Source: JBBDYG01 sp040901765 (GTDB lineage: Bacteria > Planctomycetota > Planctomycetia > Pirellulales > Lacipirellulaceae). Taken from it: a DNA stretch of 64,000 nt. Shown one piece after another: positions 16,436 through 24,658 of this stretch (its first letter is position 1; every line of letters begins with the position of its first letter). The notes under the pieces are model-generated. The model did not search any database, had not been told where the DNA came from, and saw only the letters and a program-made list of their open reading frames with translations. The translations under genes were made by a program, and so were the position numbers. Location: contig JBBDYG010000076.1 in NCBI GenBank assembly GCA_040901765.1, positions 1 through 64,000 on the forward strand. The letters are read 5' to 3'.

Positions 16436-16858
16436 TCAATTACTGCCGTGGATGGGCCACTTTGCTCCCAGACAGTCAACAACGACATCAGCCGCTTTAA
16501 CCGGCCGAATCCGCTGCTGCACCGGCGGATTGGCGGCGCCGCCTTTGTTCACGTTGCCATCGATCCGTACCCGATGAGCGACGTCGCCGTGACTGACCAA
16601 TGTGAGATTGCGGTTATTTCCATCCACTTGCAGTCCGTGAATTTCAAAAGTGCCTACGTTTCCTTGCGTGCGATCAGGAAGCCATAGAAGCGTCGAGTTG
16701 TTACCCTGACCCACGTAGGCACCGTACACGTGCAAGCCGCCGCCCGCATTGAACGTGAAGGCTCGCTCGAACCCGGTGCGGAATTCCACTTTGTAGAAGT
16801 AGTTCGGCCAGCACTGAGAAACTATCCGGATACTGGCGTTGGTGAAAGCGGGGTAATT
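16436..16858 (-). pseudogene. 3' part of secreted beta-helix gene interrupted by an IS
   Basis: This piece encodes the C-terminal 139 residues of the protein whose start lies at 18390. Joining the two parts at the duplicated AATT restores one frame of about 348 codons across the junction (FSEVN then YPAFTNASIRI). The content is typical of right-handed beta-helix proteins: short strands with G-x-x-N turns, such as TFEIHGLQVDGNNRNLTL. The end may carry a second lesion: in the neighbouring frame the sequence continues IEQNGARTILVELNMV down to a stop at 16354, which reads more like protein than the present tail ending GSN. Confidence 0.6.
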
Positions 16859-17762
16859 GGCGAGGATTCTGGGGTTGCCCAGTCGTCTCGCCAACGGAGT
16901 GCGTTGCCATGCGTTTCCCCCCGCCGCCCCGCAAGTCGTATCCTTCGGACCTGACCGACGAGCAGTGGTCGCTCATCGAGCCGCTGTTGCCGCCGGAGGC
17001 GGAAGGCTTGGGGCGGCCGCGGGAGGTCGACTTCCGCGAGGTGATCAATGCGATCCTGTACCTCAACCGCAGCGGCTGCCAGTGGGACATGCTGCCGCAC
17101 GACCTGCCGGCTAAGAGCACAACGTACGACTACTTCGCCAAGTGGCGCGACGATGGAACCTGGCAGCGGATGATGGACGCCTTGCGGACGCAAGTGCGCG
17201 TCGCCGCCGGGCGCGAGCCCACCCCGAGCGCGGGGAGCGTTGACAGTCAGAGCACCAAGACGACCGCCGTCGGCGGGGTGCGGGGCTACGACGGCGCCAA
17301 GAAGGTGACGGGCCGCAAACGCCATGTTTTCGTGGATACGCTGGGACTGCTCATGGCCGTGACGGTGACGGCCGCCAGCGTCGACGACGCGGCGGGCGTT
17401 CCGCCCTTGTTGGCGCAAGTCGCGCCCGAAACGGTTCCGCGGCTGACCAAGGTGTGGGCTGATGCGAAGTATCACAATTACGGGCTCAAGTCGTGGCTGG
17501 AGCAGGAACGACCATCGTGGGATCTCGAAGTGGTTTCACGTCCGGCAGGCGCCAAAGGTTTTGTCTTGTTGCCGAAGCGCTGGGTCGTCGAGCGCACCTT
17601 CAGTTGGATTGATCGGTGTCGTCGCCATAGCAAAGACTACGAACGACGAACCGACTCCAGCGAGACGATGATCAAGATCAGCCACATCGGACTCATGACT
17701 CGTCGCCTGGCCCCGGCCAACCGACTCGCCAACTTCAACTACCGACGCGTCGCGTAAAGATC
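16859..17762 (+). mobile_element. IS5-family insertion sequence
   Basis: About 904 bp between two copies of AATT (16855-16858 and 17763-17766), taken as a 4-bp target duplication because removing the insert plus one copy rejoins the disrupted gene in frame. The element holds one transposase gene on the plus strand. Clear terminal inverted repeats were not found, so the exact ends are inferred from the host gene. The size fits IS5-family elements. Confidence 0.75.
16909..17757 (+). CDS. IS5-family DDE transposase
   Basis: A 282-residue transposase with an N-terminal DUF4096-like region (SYPSDLTDEQWSLIEPLLPP) and a DDE catalytic domain. The triad is visible: D in SVDSQSTKTT, D in VWADAKYHN and E in RWVVERTFSWID. 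It cuts and rejoins the IS ends. The gene fills the element, begins with ATG after a weak GGAG, and has no frameshift, so it is probably still active. Confidence 0.9.
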   Translation: MRFPPPPRKSYPSDLTDEQWSLIEPLLPPEAEGLGRPREVDFREVINAILYLNRSGCQWDMLPHDLPAKSTTYDYFAKWRDDGTWQRMMDALRTQVRVAAGREPTPSAGSVDSQSTKTTAVGGVRGYDGAKKVTGRKRHVFVDTLGLLMAVTVTAASVDDAAGVPPLLAQVAPETVPRLTKVWADAKYHNYGLKSWLEQERPSWDLEVVSRPAGAKGFVLLPKRWVVERTFSWIDRCRRHSKDYERRTDSSETMIKISHIGLMTRRLAPANRLANFNYRRVA

Positions 17763-18390
17763 AATTCACCTCGGAAAAAACAGGCTCAACATTTCCGGAT
17801 AGTTTCTGATCGTTATCGCTCCAGAACGGGAAGCGCACCATGCGGAAAGACACGTCGGCGAAATAATTGTTGCCCGTTTGGTGGCCGAATGGTTCTGCTG
17901 ACGCGAAAAAGCCTCGCTCCAGGTTCTCGAATGAAACTTTGTCGAGATGCAATGTGCTGGTCGCGATGCCTCCGCCGTATTCGGCTTGAATGCCGACGCC
18001 AGCCCGGTCTTCAACAGTGCTGCCGCCCTTGATGGTTAGATCTTGAAGGCGAGCTCGTGCCCCGCGATAGCGCAGCATCACTCCGCCCGGGGCGCCATTC
18101 CATAAAATGGTTCCGTTTGTGATAGAACCGCCTAGGCGGTCCCAAACGATTTCTGAGGCAATGTAGGCCGTGCGGTTATCCAGATTGATTGCGCGACCTT
18201 CCGCAATCAATTGCGTAATAAACGGGCCATTGTCGAAGCTCCGATCATCAAGACGCAATAGCTCCTGACCATACACGAGTGCAGAATCCGCAAACATCAT
18301 CGAGGCCACTGCGAGTGAGAAGAGGCGCAGCCAACCAGGCAGGCAACCGCTTAATGCCGACCGGGATTGTTTTCGTTGAATTAGTCTCAT
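17763..18390 (-). pseudogene. 5' part of secreted beta-helix gene interrupted by an IS
   Basis: The ATG at 18390 follows AAAGGAGGAGAG and starts a signal peptide (MRLIQRKQSRSALSG, then LFSLAVASMMFADSALVYGQ). The mature part contains repeating G-G-x-I-x-N-G-x-I-x-W units of a pectate-lyase-like right-handed beta-helix. The reading frame runs into a stop inside the IS5-family element after EVN. The intact ancestor would have been about 348 residues; no residue that proves an enzymatic activity was identified. Confidence 0.65.
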
Positions 18391-18983
18391 AATGCACTCT
18401 CCTCCTTTCATGATCAGGCGTCCTTTACGCAATCCATCTTCAATCTCGGCAAAGGGCAGAGTGATGCAATGCAACGTTTATGCCATTCTCTAAACAAGTC
18501 GGGGGATGCTGTGTCACCATCCGGCCGCTCACCGATGTGCTTCAATTCTGGCGTTGCACTCTTCTGTGCCGAACGTCGCATTTCAATCTGTAGAGACCGG
18601 GGAACTTGTAAACTGCTTGAGTCACTCCGCGAGGGTTCAGCTATCTCGACAAGAAAAGCGCGTTCGACATAGAGATACATTTGACGAACGCCGCTTAGGA
18701 CTGGCTCGCCATCAACAGTGACTGAGCCGTCAACTCGATGCGCGTAACGAACGCCATTCGCATCTATGGCGGGTGTTTATTGCGCCGGTCCAGTTGTCGG
18801 ATCCACTGCGGAACCTGGTGCGCATCACGCGACGAGCCGGTTCGCGCAACGAAGACCTTTTTCGGTTTGGTTTCCAGCACCATTGGATGGTGTGCCTCTC
18901 GGTGGATTGGTAATTATTCTTGTAGCATCAAGAGCGCGCACAGCGATTGTCGATTCGGACGGAAGCGCGACCGCTATTCGAAA
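18391..18983. other. Intergenic stretch without a supported gene
   Basis: About 590 bp between the start of the interrupted gene and the end of the flagellin gene. Several short open frames overlap one another, but none has a ribosome site with protein-like content. The promoter of the beta-helix gene should lie near 18400-18470; none is clear. Confidence 0.4.
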
Positions 18984-20834
18984 TTACTTAAGAAGCTGAA
19001 GCGCCAAATTAGGCTGCTGATTTGCTTGAGCGAGGACTGCTGATGCTGCCTGTTGTAGAATCTGCGTGCGGATGAGTTTCGCAGACTCCTCTGCAACATC
19101 TGCGTCTTTAATCCTCCCTGCAGCTTGACCGTAGTTATCGGCGGAAGCTTGAAGAGTATTTCCAGCCACAGTTATTCTTGATTGGAACGCGCCGATGACG
19201 CCGCGCTGGGTTACAAGCTGCTGAATTTTTTTGTCAAAGACCGGGAGCGCCTGGCGGGCCCCGGCGAGAGTCGTTAGGTCAAAGTTTAATAATGGCCCTA
19301 CGCCATCAAGAGCTTTGCCGAGAAGGACACTAACTTTGCTGTCATTAGGATTGGCACTTACAAGGTCCAAAACGCCATCGCCATTAAAATCTCCTGCATG
19401 AACTGAGTGGGGGTCACTTCCCGCTTGATAAGAGGTCCTTGTCTGAAATGTTCCATCACCCTTGCCAAGGAGCACGCTCGTAGTCGAGTCGTAATAGTCA
19501 GCAGTTACAAGATCCAAGACTCCATCGCCATTAAAATCTCCTGCTTGAACTGAGCGGGGGCTAGTTCCTACTTGATAAGAGGTCCTTGTCTGAAATGTTC
19601 CATCACCCTTGCCAAGGAGTACGCTCGTAGTCGAGTCGTAACGGTCAGCAGTTACAAGATCCAAGACTCCATCCCCGTTAAAATCACCGGTGGCAACTGA
19701 AGACGTGTTACCTCCGACCAGATATAAAACCTGCGGCGCAAATGTTCCATCACCCCTGCCAAGGAGCACGCTCGTAGTGGCGGCGCTATAATTAGCGGTG
19801 ACAAGATCCAAGACTCCATCCCCGTTAAAATCACCGGTGGCAACTGAAGACGCAGGCCCAACCACGTATGAAACTCGCGGCGCAAATGTTCCATCACCCT
19901 TGCCAAGGAGCACGCTCGTAGTCGAGTCGTAATAGTCAGCAGTTACAAGATCCAAGACTCCATCGCCATTAAAATCTCCTGCTTGAACTGAGCGGGGGCT
20001 AGTTCCTACTTGATAAGAGGTCCTTGCCTGAAACGTTCCGTCTCCGTTACCAAGAAGTACACTGACTTTGCCGTCTTGATAATCAGCACTTACAAGATCC
20101 AAGACTCCATCGCCATTAAAATCTCCCGTTCGAACCGAGTAGGGGCAAGTTCCTACTTGATAAACTGTCCTTGCTTGAAATGTTCCGTCTTCATTTCCAA
20201 GAAGTACGCTAGCTGTCCAGTCTCCATAGTCAGCAGTTACGAGATCTAGAACTCCATCCCCGTTAAAATCTCCTGATTGAACCTCGAAAGGACCGAATCC
20301 TACCTCATAAGATGTCCTGGCCTGAAACGTTCCTGTTCCAATCGCTCCGCCGAGCCCGGATTGAATACCGCCGTTCGTCCCGTAGCCTCCCTGAAGCCGG
20401 AGTTCACCGAACTCAGAGAAGAAGATTCCCCGTCCGTTAAAAGTAGTGCTTCGTGCAATCCTAAAATATTCTTTGGAGAGAGCTTGTGCTTCTGCATCGA
20501 GAGATTTTCTCTGAGTCACTCCATATGTTCCATTCGCTGCCTGCTCCGCAAGTTCTTTTAGTCGAATCGTTATGGAGGAGATTTGCTCAAGGGCGCCATC
20601 GGCTATGTTAAGAAGACTGATTCCGTCGTTATAATTTCTGATTCCTTGAGTAAAGACCCTGCGGTTATTCTGCAAGCTTGATACAACGGCAAGCCCTGCA
20701 GCATCATCGGAAGCCTTGTTGATTCTTTGACCGGACGATAGCCGTTCAAATACGGTCGATACCTCGGTAGACACTCTACCAAGCTGACGCTGAGCCTTGA
20801 GGCTTGATATGTTTGAGCCAAGCGATACGGACAT
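18984..20834 (-). CDS. Flagellin with a seven-repeat FG-GAP/VCBS insert
   Basis: A 616-residue flagellin-like protein. The N-terminal D0/D1 region (about 1-165) has the hallmarks: SLKAQRQLGRVSTEVSTVFE, LSSGQRINKASDDAAGLAV and GISLLNIADGALEQISS. The C-terminal D1/D0 region (about 508-616) ends with RIKDADVAEESAKLIRTQIL and ANQQPNLALQLLK. Between them the usual variable domain is replaced by seven repeats of about 49 residues, each with the exact core GDFNGDGVLDLV, a Ca-binding D-x-N-x-D-G loop. Seven FG-GAP repeats are the number of blades in an integrin-type beta-propeller. Both ends would polymerise into a filament, displaying the propeller outside. No other flagellar gene is in the window. 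Confidence 0.88.
   Translation of the reverse strand: MSVSLGSNISSLKAQRQLGRVSTEVSTVFERLSSGQRINKASDDAAGLAVVSSLQNNRRVFTQGIRNYNDGISLLNIADGALEQISSITIRLKELAEQAANGTYGVTQRKSLDAEAQALSKEYFRIARSTTFNGRGIFFSEFGELRLQGGYGTNGGIQSGLGGAIGTGTFQARTSYEVGFGPFEVQSGDFNGDGVLDLVTADYGDWTASVLLGNEDGTFQARTVYQVGTCPYSVRTGDFNGDGVLDLVSADYQDGKVSVLLGNGDGTFQARTSYQVGTSPRSVQAGDFNGDGVLDLVTADYYDSTTSVLLGKGDGTFAPRVSYVVGPASSVATGDFNGDGVLDLVTANYSAATTSVLLGRGDGTFAPQVLYLVGGNTSSVATGDFNGDGVLDLVTADRYDSTTSVLLGKGDGTFQTRTSYQVGTSPRSVQAGDFNGDGVLDLVTADYYDSTTSVLLGKGDGTFQTRTSYQAGSDPHSVHAGDFNGDGVLDLVSANPNDSKVSVLLGKALDGVGPLLNFDLTTLAGARQALPVFDKKIQQLVTQRGVIGAFQSRITVAGNTLQASADNYGQAAGRIKDADVAEESAKLIRTQILQQAASAVLAQANQQPNLALQLLK
19314..20333 (-). repeat. Tandem repeat of about 147 bp inside the flagellin gene
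   Basis: Seven tandem units encode the FG-GAP repeats. Some units are nearly identical at the DNA level: the segments around 19500-19600 and 19925-20040 match almost base for base, while others are diverged. This indicates recent duplication or gene conversion among units. Confidence 0.8.
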
Positions 20835-21134
20835 CCTTTTCCGACCTTACAAAACGACGTACTTCCAAGTTGAGGCGGAAACTGGAAGGAATCCAACACA
20901 AGTCTGTGAGATCTATCGACGTGATAAACACGTGCCTTGATAAGGCGAAGGGGTTTTCTACTACGAAGATTTCGTATTTGTTGCCCAATCCTCGAACCGC
21001 GATGCGGGGTCGCCTGGATACGCGATCACCGCACTGCCAGTACACGGATCCGCAAGCCGCTTTGGTCAGGCTTGACGTGTAAGAAATGGTGAGAGGTTCG
21101 GTGGTGCGTTAAGAACCTCTCTGGAATCGCAACG
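20835..21134. other. Flagellin upstream region with hairpin
   Basis: No gene is supported here. A clear sigma-28-type promoter for the flagellin gene was not found. At the right end GAGAGGTTC (21091-21099) and GAACCTCTC (21113-21121) form a perfect 9-bp hairpin with a 13-nt loop, just downstream of the PC4-like gene ending at 21135. It may act as its terminator, though it lacks a T-tract. Confidence 0.45.
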
Positions 21135-21392
21135 TTAGAACGAATCACTCCGTTCATTGCCGTTGTTTTCCTGACCGTGTTGATAGATCCACGTGTGAGC
21201 TTGGTCGGCAACCTTAGCCACAAGGGCTAGGTCATCACGGCCAAAGCTCTGGGATGTTTTCCAGTCGTCTCCGTCCTTGTAGAGCCGTTGAAGGGTGACG
21301 TTGTGCCTGGTGAAGCCATCGACTTCATTGGCCCAAATCGCAGCCTTTACGTGCCCAAAACGGATTTCATGTACTGGTCTGTTAGCTGACAT
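21135..21392 (-). CDS. Small PC4-like protein, paralogue 3
   Basis: An 85-residue protein. The ATG at 21392 follows GAGGAGA by eight to nine bases and is preferred over an upstream start. It has the same pattern as the members at 1178 and 35033: RPVHEIRFGHVKAAIWANE, NVTLQRLYKDGDDW, SFGRDDLALVAKVADQAHTW. Two beta hairpins followed by a long helix fit a PC4-like nucleic-acid-binding fold; this is inferred. It follows a zinc-ribbon protein and a DUF932 protein on the same strand, a combination typical of plasmid and conjugative-element accessory genes. Confidence 0.6.
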   Translation of the reverse strand: MSANRPVHEIRFGHVKAAIWANEVDGFTRHNVTLQRLYKDGDDWKTSQSFGRDDLALVAKVADQAHTWIYQHGQENNGNERSDSF

Positions 21393-21479
21393 TTTCAATG
21401 TCTCCTCGTAAAAGTAACAAACGAATCGTGCCGACCAACGTGGCCAGCACACACAAAGAATGCACACTACACAGAGGAA

Positions 21480-21668
21480 TTACCGTTCCTCCGCGCGGCG
21501 GCAATCCGGACAGAGGCCAAGGAAGTTGGCCATGGACAATTCAGGTTCATAACTGATATTCGTCCAGGCTTCATCCAAGGCCTGCTCATACGTTTCGACT
21601 TCCATTCCCGCATCGCATCGCTCGCATACGAGCGAAAACGCAACACTCGAAGTAATTATCTTGTTCAT
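21480..21668 (-). CDS. Small two-CxxC zinc-ribbon-like protein
   Basis: A 62-residue protein starting MNKIITSSVAFSLVCERC. The ATG at 21668 follows AAGGAGA and lies 14 bp after the DUF932 gene ends, which decides the start. Four cysteines in two C-x-x-C pairs (C15, C18, C53, C56) should bind one zinc ion. No enzymatic motif is present. It is probably co-transcribed with the DUF932 gene. Function unknown. Confidence 0.6.
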   Translation of the reverse strand: MNKIITSSVAFSLVCERCDAGMEVETYEQALDEAWTNISYEPELSMANFLGLCPDCRRAEER

Positions 21669-21681
21669 CACAAGTGTCTCC

Positions 21682-22719
21682 TTATGTTGCGACTGCTGTG
21701 AGCGAGAGAAGTCTTGACGCTTTCTCGTCCGCGTCCGTGCGATCGCCTGCGTTTTTAGCGTCGCGGGCAATCCGGGTCAGAGCGTCCACCAACGCGAAGA
21801 TGGTGAACCTCCCCTGCCGCTCGGCGATTTCAAGCGCCTGCTTAGCAGCGCTTCGGGTGATTCCGTTCTTTGCGAGAACTTTCATCACCTCTTCGGCGTC
21901 ACTGCCGAGCGTCGCTTCCATCGCCTGCTGAATCACCTTGGCAAAGCCGTCTCGGCGCTCATCGCGCTTTTCGACCAAGCCTTCAATGATTCTGCGAATC
22001 TCGCGGAGAGACTCATGGACGTTTGCCGTGTGCTTTCGAGTGAACTCGAAAACATCGACGGCATCCCAGACAATGTGGTTCTGGCATACTGCCTGAAACC
22101 AAAAAGTCTGGATCCCGAGCGATCGACGCCCTACTTCCGAATTCCAAATGAAGAATCCGGGAGCAAAGGCCTCGCCGCCGATCTCCGTCCAGCCTGCGGG
22201 GTCTATGAGAAAACAGAACAAGTCCTGTTCTCCTGAATAGAGCCCGGTTGCTCCATTGAATCCTTTTTGCGGCGGCTCAAAGTCCACCGCGAATTCCTGG
22301 AGCATTGAGACGAGCTCCGCATCATGGAGCCGCGTGTAGCTCGTACCGTGGATTGAACGTAAGTTCTCTCCGTCAGTAAAAAGCTGAAGCGGCTTCTGTC
22401 CGCGCGGAAGCGTTTCTGCGAACACCTGAGATGCGGTATCCGGAGACAATCGATTGACTGTCTCCTTCCCTACTCCAGCGAGCTTGCAAAGCTGACTGAA
22501 GCTCCAGTCATTCATCAAAAACGCGCCGTCTCTTCCGGCTGTTAACATCAATCCATCACAAGCTACCGGTTCGGTAGCAAGTGCTGTTGGCGAATGCCAA
22601 CGATCCTGCGAGCGTTCCCTCTTTTCCCTGCAATGGGTCGAGAGTTCGGAGAGAGACTCGAAGCACTCGTCCTCACTCCTGCGGAATAGCTCGCGACTTG
22701 CACGTGTTAAATTCTGCAC
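21682..22719 (-). CDS. DUF932-like plasmid/phage-type protein
   Basis: A 345-residue protein with the look of DUF932: an N-terminal region binding-like FSQLCKLAGVGKETVNRL, then LRSIHGTSYTRLHDAELVSM, GFFIWNSEVGRRSLGIQTFW and QNHIVWD. These blocks recur in DUF932 proteins of plasmids, phages and conjugative elements, whose biochemical role is unsettled. The GTG at 22719 is preferred because AAAGGACG lies eight bases before it; ATG codons at 22749 and 22764 are alternatives. It leads a three-gene minus-strand run with the zinc-ribbon and PC4-like genes. Confidence 0.7.
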   Translation of the reverse strand: MQNLTRASRELFRRSEDECFESLSELSTHCREKRERSQDRWHSPTALATEPVACDGLMLTAGRDGAFLMNDWSFSQLCKLAGVGKETVNRLSPDTASQVFAETLPRGQKPLQLFTDGENLRSIHGTSYTRLHDAELVSMLQEFAVDFEPPQKGFNGATGLYSGEQDLFCFLIDPAGWTEIGGEAFAPGFFIWNSEVGRRSLGIQTFWFQAVCQNHIVWDAVDVFEFTRKHTANVHESLREIRRIIEGLVEKRDERRDGFAKVIQQAMEATLGSDAEEVMKVLAKNGITRSAAKQALEIAERQGRFTIFALVDALTRIARDAKNAGDRTDADEKASRLLSLTAVAT

Positions 22720-23465
22720 AGTCTTCGTCCTTTCTGTTTGAAAACCCATGCGGAAGCCGACCATCGGCTTTAAAAAACCTCATGGATTCAACCTTTTGCA
22801 CCACCGACCTCTCGCCGACAGGCAGCGTTGCCCGTTGGTGAGAGTCCGGCTGCTTTCGTCTACCCAAGGACGAGGATCTCAAAGATCGAGCACTTACAGG
22901 TGATATACGAGTTTTTCGTAGATGGAATGCGTTTCGGGAATGCGCATTCGGTGGCGGCGCAGCCGTTATCGACGGCGATTTTGCCTGCCTTCGTCGGCCT
23001 GTCATCGTCGGGGCTCGCCCGCTGAGGCCGTCAGGCCCTTGGCCCCGACGAGGATAGGACGACGAAGGCGCAATTGCTCCAGCGTCCCGCTACAAAGTCA
23101 GCCCGGTGGGCATTGCGATCGGCTGCGAACCTGCCTTTGTTGGTCCGATTCGGAAGGGGCTCGTCCGCAGCTGATGAGACAGCTACGGTTCGCAAAAACT
23201 TAGCGGAACTCTTACTGCATTCGGTCACAGCTACCGCCCACCCAGGGGCCTTGTTGTTCGGGTTGCGAAGGGGGCCTCCTCGGCGTGGCGCCCAGGGTGC
23301 CAAGAAGTGCGAGAAATGGTGCGCGGCGGCAGCTCTTAGTGGTGCCAGCAGGGATTTAGACCAGAGTAATCGTTGATACTCTCGTCCTAAAGCACTGCAT
23401 TCAATGACTTTACGGCAATTACCCCAGTAATCAGCTTTCGCCAAATGCCAGGAAACGAAGCAAGG
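22720..23465. other. Intergenic stretch without a supported gene
   Basis: About 745 bp between the divergent DUF932 gene and the AAA-protease cluster. Short overlapping frames are present on both strands but none has a convincing start or protein-like composition. It marks the left border of the conflict cluster. Confidence 0.4.
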
Positions 23466-23502
23466 TTGACAATCGTTTCATAAAATGGCATAATCGTCTC
23501 AT
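23466..23502 (+). promoter_or_regulatory. Near-consensus promoter with overlapping direct repeat; predicted leaderless start
   Basis: TTGACA (23466-23471) and CATAAT (23489-23494) are spaced by 17 bp. The predicted transcription start falls on or next to the ATG at 23501, and no ribosome site is present, so the mRNA is probably leaderless. ATCGTTTCAT (23472-23481) is repeated as ATCGTCTCAT (23493-23502), 21 bp apart, two helical turns, placing an operator pair on the promoter. Confidence 0.7.
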
Positions 23503-24658
23503 GCCAAAGCAAAATGAGTTCATGAGCGAGCTATTTCGTATCGTAAATGGCGCGCTTCGTCTCGATATTGACAAGGTCCGTAACTATACAGCGTTTCTGG
23601 CGGAAAAACTAGACGCAGCGGGCGATCACACTTCGGCGAAGCGGTTACGGAAGATGCTTGAAGAGAGCGATCATCAACTGCGTCCAGTTGGTGCTGCTTT
23701 CGCGAAGGCTTTACCGGTCGATGCCGAGAGCAGATTCCCTCTGATTGAGCGGGTAAGCCTCAAAACTCTCTCTGAGCCACCCATCGTACTCGCGCAGGAC
23801 CAATGGGACATTGTCAACGAGTTTTTGAGCATCGCTAAAAGCTATGCTCAAGCCGACGCTGAAGGTCTCTCTACTTCGCTGAGTTTTCTGTTGTACGGAC
23901 CTCCGGGGACCGGAAAGAGCAGACTGGCGCGTCATATCGCTCAGGAGTTGAGCCTCGATTTGTACGTTGCCAAGCTCGACGGTCTGATCTCGTCATTCCT
24001 TGGAAGCACCTCAAAGAACATTCGTGCTCTCTTCGACTTTGCTGCTAATACCCCGTGCGTTCTGTTCCTCGATGAGTTCGATGCAATCGCGAAGCTACGC
24101 GGCGATAGCCAGGAACTGGGCGAACTGAAGCGGGTCGTCAATAGCTTCATTCAGAACTTGGATACGCTAGGTGCTCAATCCATTGTCATCGCTGCAACGA
24201 ATCACCATGAATTGCTCGATTCTGCAATCTGGAGGCGATTTGGCTACCGTTTGGAGCTGAGTTTTCCTTCGGCGGAAATGCGCCGTCAAATCTGGGAGGG
24301 ATTTCTCGGCCAGCTGAAGTTTACTTCGCGAGAAATAGACCTGCTCATTGACCTCTCCGATGGTTTCTCCGGATCCGATATTCACGAAGTCTGTTTGCGT
24401 CTCCACAGACGGCGAATTACGAAGCAACAAGTCCCCACGCTCAGGGATGCGTTCGAGGTACTGCAAAACTTGAGTATCGGCGAAGGCGAGGAAAGGCGAT
24501 TTTTGTCGCTTCTGCGTGGGAAAAATCAGCATTCCATTTCTGTTCAGCTCCGCGATCGTAACGCGAAACTGTACAGCCATGCGGCTGTCGCTGATTTGCT
24601 TGGCGTTTCAAAGGCGACCGCATATCGACTGGCGACGGGGGAAATGCACGATGGCTGA
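23501..24658 (+). CDS. AAA ATPase with C-terminal HTH, partner of S8 protease
   Basis: A 385-residue AAA ATPase. The Walker A site is GPPGTGKS at 133-140, Walker B is VLFLDEFDAI near 187-196, sensor 1 is IVIAATNH, and an arginine-finger region follows (SAIWRRFGYRLEL). The C-terminal 25 residues, AAVADLLGVSKATAYRLATG, form a helix-turn-helix, which is unusual for this ATPase type and suggests the protein binds DNA, perhaps the repeat over its own promoter. It overlaps the S8 protease start by 8 bp. Pairs of an AAA ATPase and a subtilisin-like protease recur in bacteria and are thought to act together. Here it would regulate or feed the protease. Confidence 0.85.
   Translation: MPKQNEFMSELFRIVNGALRLDIDKVRNYTAFLAEKLDAAGDHTSAKRLRKMLEESDHQLRPVGAAFAKALPVDAESRFPLIERVSLKTLSEPPIVLAQDQWDIVNEFLSIAKSYAQADAEGLSTSLSFLLYGPPGTGKSRLARHIAQELSLDLYVAKLDGLISSFLGSTSKNIRALFDFAANTPCVLFLDEFDAIAKLRGDSQELGELKRVVNSFIQNLDTLGAQSIVIAATNHHELLDSAIWRRFGYRLELSFPSAEMRRQIWEGFLGQLKFTSREIDLLIDLSDGFSGSDIHEVCLRLHRRRITKQQVPTLRDAFEVLQNLSIGEGEERRFLSLLRGKNQHSISVQLRDRNAKLYSHAAVADLLGVSKATAYRLATGEMHDG

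Noticed and set aside
19314..20333. Possible CRISPR-like array because of regular repeats
   Set aside because: The repeats are in-frame coding units of about 147 bp within the flagellin gene; they are not short repeats separated by unique spacers.
20835..20960. A sigma-28 promoter for the flagellin gene
   Set aside because: GTCGATAG resembles a -10 element, but the -35 partner has poor sequence and wrong spacing.
22828..23444. Several overlapping frames upstream of the conflict cluster
   Set aside because: All are short, overlap one another on both strands and have no start signal or recognisable content.
24516..24650. An upstream start for the S8 protease
   Set aside because: It lies inside the AAA gene in another frame; the ATG at 24651 gives the expected short overlap with the AAA gene.
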